DNA from: Holophagales bacterium
GTDB lineage: Bacteria > Acidobacteriota > Holophagae > Holophagales > Holophagaceae
Reading direction: 5' to 3'
Assembly: GCA_031281385.1 (NCBI GenBank)
Contig: JAITFL010000059.1
Location: forward strand, 1-17,887
Length of the DNA: 17,887 nucleotides
Under the pieces are notes generated by a model. That model was not told the DNA's origin, ran no database searches, and saw only the letters and a list, made by a program, of their open reading frames with translations. Both the position numbers and the translations under genes were made by a program. Of this stretch, positions 15,029 to 17,887 are shown one piece after another (position 1 is the first letter of the stretch; each line of letters opens with the position of its first letter).

Positions 15029-15853
15029 ATGCATACCTTAAATTCAGAAAACATCGTCATCAACGTGGTGGGCCTCTCAAAGGCCTTTGGCCCCAAAGTG
15101 GTGCTTTCCAACGTAAACCTGGCGGTCAAAGAAGGCGAAAGCCTAGCGGTTATGGGCGGCTCGGGCACAGGCAAGACTGTGCTGCTGCGAAACATAATGG
15201 GACTGCTGGAACCAGACAAGGGCTATATAGCCATAGATGGGAAAAAGGTTCAGGGGCTTGATAGAAAAGAGCTATTTGAAGTGCGGAAAAAAATTGGCAT
15301 GTGCTTTCAGATGGCCGCCCTATTCGATTCCATGACAGTGGAAGACAACGTGGCCTTCGCGCTCAGGCGCCACACCAACATGACCAGCGCCCAAATAACC
15401 AACCGCGTCAATGAATGTTTGGACATGGTGGGCATGAGGGACACCCAAAAACTAAAGCCCGTAGAGCTGTCTGGCGGCATGAAGAGGCGCGTCGGCTTCG
15501 CAAGGGCCATAGCCCTCAAGCCAAAAATATTGCTCTTCGACGAACCCACAACGGGCCTAGACCCTGTAATGACAGACGTCATAGGGCGAATAATCCTTGG
15601 GCTCAAGCAGGAACTGGGCATAACCAGCATAACCATAACTCACGACCTAAAAAGCGCCTTCGCCATCGCCGACCGCATCGCCCTGCTGTTCAGGGGCGAG
15701 TGCATCGCATGCGAGCCGCCCTACAAGTTTCAAGAAAACCCAAACCCCATCGTCCAGCAATTCCTGAAAGGCGACGCCGATGGGCCATTTCTCCAAGACC
15801 CGCCCCCTCCAAAGAGGAATATCCGAAATGTGGACACTGATGACATACGCTAA
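15029..15853 (+). CDS. mlaF: Phospholipid ABC transporter ATP-binding protein, MlaF family
   Basis: Cytoplasmic ATPase that powers MlaE. In 274 residues: Walker A GGSGTGKT, Q-loop FQMAALFDSMTV, signature ELSGGMKRRVGFARA, Walker B ILLFDEPTTGLDP and switch His in ITHD, all intact. The MAALFDS after the Q-loop is characteristic of the Mla-type subfamily. The C-terminal tail is acidic and proline-rich (DADGPFLQDPPPPKRN), longer than a bare ATPase needs. The start ATG 15029 is 2 bp past the mlaE stop, with GGTGTGA in the mlaE end as a weak ribosome-binding site. An open frame extends upstream inside mlaE but has no support. Confidence 0.95.
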   Translation: MHTLNSENIVINVVGLSKAFGPKVVLSNVNLAVKEGESLAVMGGSGTGKTVLLRNIMGLLEPDKGYIAIDGKKVQGLDRKELFEVRKKIGMCFQMAALFDSMTVEDNVAFALRRHTNMTSAQITNRVNECLDMVGMRDTQKLKPVELSGGMKRRVGFARAIALKPKILLFDEPTTGLDPVMTDVIGRIILGLKQELGITSITITHDLKSAFAIADRIALLFRGECIACEPPYKFQENPNPIVQQFLKGDADGPFLQDPPPPKRNIRNVDTDDIR

Positions 15854-15857
15854 AGCC

Positions 15858-15883
15858 AAATGCAAAACCTTCTTTTTGCAATT
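15858..15883. other. AT-rich hairpin just after mlaF
   Basis: AAATGCAAAA (15858-15867) and TTTTGCAATT (15874-15883) pair at 9 of 10 positions with a 6-nt loop, starting 4 bases after the mlaF stop. No U-tract follows, so termination is doubtful; protection of the mlaEF 3' end is an alternative. It also resembles the TTGCAAAA core of the dispersed motif. Confidence 0.4.
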
Positions 15884-16000
15884 CACCGAAGGCGTTGGCT
15901 GCGCCCGACAGGTGCAGGCTCTAGCGCAAAACACTGTCAGCAAACAAGTTGCGGAATCCAACAAAGAACAGCGGAAGCTAGGGGGCAGACGTACGCCCAA

Positions 16001-16019
16001 GTTTTGCAATAAACTCGAT
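16001..16019 (-). repeat. Dispersed motif copy E, inside the mla locus
   Basis: On the minus strand ATCGAGTTTATTGCAAAAC, one change from the CTTGCAAAAC core and a full match to ATNGAGNNNMTTGCAAAAC. It lies in the 246-bp gap between mlaF and mlaD. Nothing else in the gap is recognisable as a gene. Confidence 0.5.
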
Positions 16020-16099
16020 AGAGGGTACAGCGCGGGCGCACCAAATGACGCAGCAACCTGGCATCGTTTTGCCACATGCAGCTTACATCGGAAAACAAG

Positions 16100-17569
16100 A
16101 TGAAACTAGAGACAAAAGTTGGGGCATTCTTCATCGCGTCCGTCTGCATCTTCGGGTGGCTGATACTCAAGACAGAAAAAACACAGATATTCAACAAAAC
16201 GCCCAAAAGGGCCTACTACGCCGTATTCGCCCAAGCAGCGGGGCTTCCCAAGCAGAGCAAGGTCCGCATGGCGGGCGTGGAAGTGGGCCGAGTGCTGGAC
16301 ATCCGCCTCGACAATGGCTTAGCCTTGGTGACGTTCACGGTGGACGATGTGATAAAGGTGTACTCCGATGCCACGGCCAGCCTAGCGAACATCGGCATTC
16401 TTGGCGAAAAGTACATTGACCTGAACCCAGGGAACCCAACGCAAACAGAGGCTCCGGCTGGCGCACGGCTCACCAGCATCGTGGGCGTGGGAATGGACGC
16501 GATAATGGAGAGCATCGGGAAAATAACAAGGGACATAGAGGGGATAACCTATTCGCTTAATGCAAGCATGGGTGGCGAACACGGCAAGACGGCGATGGAC
16601 GAAGTGATTGAAAACCTCCGCAGCCTAGTGGCCGAATTGAGGGCGACGGCAGAAGAAAACCACGCCTCATTCAATCGCTCGATGGCAAACATAGAAGCCA
16701 TCACCAAAGATTTTCGCGAACACCTGCCCATACTCGCGAAACAGCTTGGCGACATAGGCACCAACCTCAACGCCATGATTGACGAAAACAGGCCCGAAAT
16801 CTCTGGCTTCGTCGCCGACGCCCGCAAGCTGGCCCAAGGCTTCCAAGCATCCAGCAATGACCTCAAGGGCATCATGGACAAACTGAACAACGGCGAAGGC
16901 ACTCTGGGCAAGCTGCTGACGGACGACGCCACTATCGAAAAATTGAACACGGGCATAGACAGCCTCACCGAAATGCTCGCCGGGTTCAAAGGCATGGACA
17001 TGGCACTGGACATGAGCGCCGCATCATGGTCGGGCAGGGGCGGCAGCGGCCGCGTCGGCTTGGGCCTCATACTTGCGCCCACCAAAGACTACTGGTACTC
17101 ACTCGAATTCGCTTCCACGCCCGATGGCAAGATAAGCGACGAAACCCAGATGATCACCATGATAGACCCATTGACGGGACTCAAGACGGAATACCCCTTC
17201 TCATACCGCACGGTAAAAGCAGAACAAACCTTCGCAGTCAGCGCCGAATTTAATAAACGACTCGGCAAATATCTTGTCGTCCACGCCGGAGTGATTGACG
17301 GAGTGGGCGGTGGCGGTGCCGAGTTCCGCGCCCTTGGCGACAGATTCCGCGTCGGCGCACTGGCCTACGACTTCACCAAGCGCGACGACAAAGAGAACCC
17401 CCGCGTCAAAGCCATAGCCAGCTACGAATTTTGGAAAGGAGTGTACGCCCAGGCCGGCGTGCAGGACATAGCCAACAAAGAACTCCGCAGCTACTTCTTC
17501 GGCGGCGGCGTCCGCTGGAAGGACGACGACCTCAAAAAACTCGTCGGCTTGGCAGGGGCGGCGAAGTAG
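16100..17569 (+). CDS. mlaD: MCE-family phospholipid-binding protein, MlaD-like, with extra C-terminal beta domain
   Basis: Substrate-binding partner of MlaEF, anchored in the inner membrane and facing the periplasm. In 489 residues: one N-terminal membrane anchor (VGAFFIASVCIFGWLIL, 7-23), the MCE domain at about 37-112 ending in the signature NIGILGEKYIDLNPG, then a long helical region (130-300) with GEGTLGKLLTDD (265-276) as in other long MCE proteins. Last comes a beta-rich domain (about 315-475: GRVGLGLILAPT, YWYSLEFAS, YEFWKGVYAQAGVQD, YFFGGGVRW). Proteobacterial MlaD is only about 180 residues, so this is the long form that may span the periplasm. I chose ATG 16100 because CGGA precedes it; ATG 16076 would add eight residues without a ribosome-binding site. 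It is separated from mlaF by 246 bp containing a repeat, so it may use its own promoter. Confidence 0.9.
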   Translation: MKLETKVGAFFIASVCIFGWLILKTEKTQIFNKTPKRAYYAVFAQAAGLPKQSKVRMAGVEVGRVLDIRLDNGLALVTFTVDDVIKVYSDATASLANIGILGEKYIDLNPGNPTQTEAPAGARLTSIVGVGMDAIMESIGKITRDIEGITYSLNASMGGEHGKTAMDEVIENLRSLVAELRATAEENHASFNRSMANIEAITKDFREHLPILAKQLGDIGTNLNAMIDENRPEISGFVADARKLAQGFQASSNDLKGIMDKLNNGEGTLGKLLTDDATIEKLNTGIDSLTEMLAGFKGMDMALDMSAASWSGRGGSGRVGLGLILAPTKDYWYSLEFASTPDGKISDETQMITMIDPLTGLKTEYPFSYRTVKAEQTFAVSAEFNKRLGKYLVVHAGVIDGVGGGGAEFRALGDRFRVGALAYDFTKRDDKENPRVKAIASYEFWKGVYAQAGVQDIANKELRSYFFGGGVRWKDDDLKKLVGLAGAAK

Positions 17570-17613
17570 GGATTGGGGTATAATGGGAAGACAAACTTTT
17601 GGAGGGTTCAGAG

Positions 17614-17887
17614 ATGAGTACAGAAAACGGCGATAAAAGTAATCTCGAAGAAAAAAAATACACGCCGGGGATAAACAAACAGAAGTGGCGTGAACTGTTA
17701 GATGAATGTAATAACCATACCTATATAGAAATGTTAAGAGTCATTAAAAAAAATGAACCAACGACTTTCAAGGAACTCGGAAAAAATTACAAAAACATAT
17801 TCTTCAAGGGAAAACTCAAAGAATTTGGAGAATGGGTAAAGGAAAAAACAAATTGCAATACTGATGAAAAAGAAAAGAACCAAGAAA
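17614..17887 (+). CDS. AT-rich, lysine-rich protein of unknown function (partial, 5' end)
   Basis: Begins at ATG 17614 behind a strong GGAGG (17601-17605, 8-base spacing) and stays open to the end of the window, 91 codons. The protein is very hydrophilic (starting MSTENGDKSNLEEKK, later FKELGKNYKNIFFKGKLKEF) with no signal peptide. I do not recognise it. Base composition is about 32% GC over 17641-17880, far below the neighbouring mlaD, and its codons prefer AAA, GAA and AAT, which suggests acquisition by transfer. A TATAAT at 17579-17584 could serve as a -10, but no -35 box stands at proper spacing. Confidence 0.7.
   Translation, partial: MSTENGDKSNLEEKKYTPGINKQKWRELLDECNNHTYIEMLRVIKKNEPTTFKELGKNYKNIFFKGKLKEFGEWVKEKTNCNTDEKEKNQE

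Noticed and set aside
17549..17584. TTGGCA with TATAAT as the promoter of the last gene
   Set aside because: The spacer would be 24 bp, too long; only the -10 is credible.

Overview
The window looks like chromosomal DNA of a diderm (Gram-negative) bacterium. It carries an outer-membrane beta-barrel protein, an Mla/MCE-type lipid transporter and a GlmU acetyltransferase domain. Coding DNA is mostly GC-rich. The best lineage hint is the Hfq-like protein: its Sm core and long N-terminal extension resemble forms I remember from Acidobacteriota. I hold that placement only moderately because it rests on memory, not on a search.

Layout, left to right. 1-132 is the tail of an unknown + strand gene. 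A promoter and a divergent ATP-type PEP carboxykinase follow (189-1838), then an AT-rich interleaved inverted repeat that overlaps the metK promoter, then metK (1969-3111). Converging on metK is an exported TPR protein (3133-4245, -). Divergent from that gene is a small outer-membrane barrel protein (4424-4996, +). An 833-residue exported protein of unknown function (5134-7635, -) is built from two tandem copies of one module. A minus-strand tRNA-Gly/tRNA-Cys operon (8159 down to 7943) has its own promoter and terminator. Next comes a membrane histidine kinase with no response regulator beside it (8306-9961). A clear sigma70-type promoter then drives hfq-pdxA-glmU (10079-12919). A TPR protein (12939-13703, -) converges on glmU. 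A hairpin-rich element of about 394 bp bounded by inverted repeats (13785-14178) sits just before the promoter of mlaE-mlaF(-mlaD) (14250-17569). The window ends inside an AT-rich, lysine-rich gene (17614 onward) whose composition is unlike everything before it.

How the genes relate. Most are housekeeping: gluconeogenic carbon flow (PckA), SAM synthesis (MetK), PLP synthesis (PdxA), amino-sugar acetylation (GlmU), phospholipid transport across the envelope (MlaEFD) and RNA regulation (Hfq). No defence system or CRISPR array is visible.

The most unusual observations are these. (1) GlmU keeps an apparently complete acetyltransferase domain, but its N-terminal domain has lost every uridylyltransferase motif I can check. 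(2) A dispersed intergenic motif, ATNGAGNNNMTTGCAAAAC, occurs four times with a fifth core-only copy. Two copies form the ends of the structured element, one lies inside the mla locus, and one lies beside the 833-residue gene. (3) A repeated-hexamer inverted repeat overlaps the metK promoter. (4) The 833-residue protein is an internal tandem duplication.
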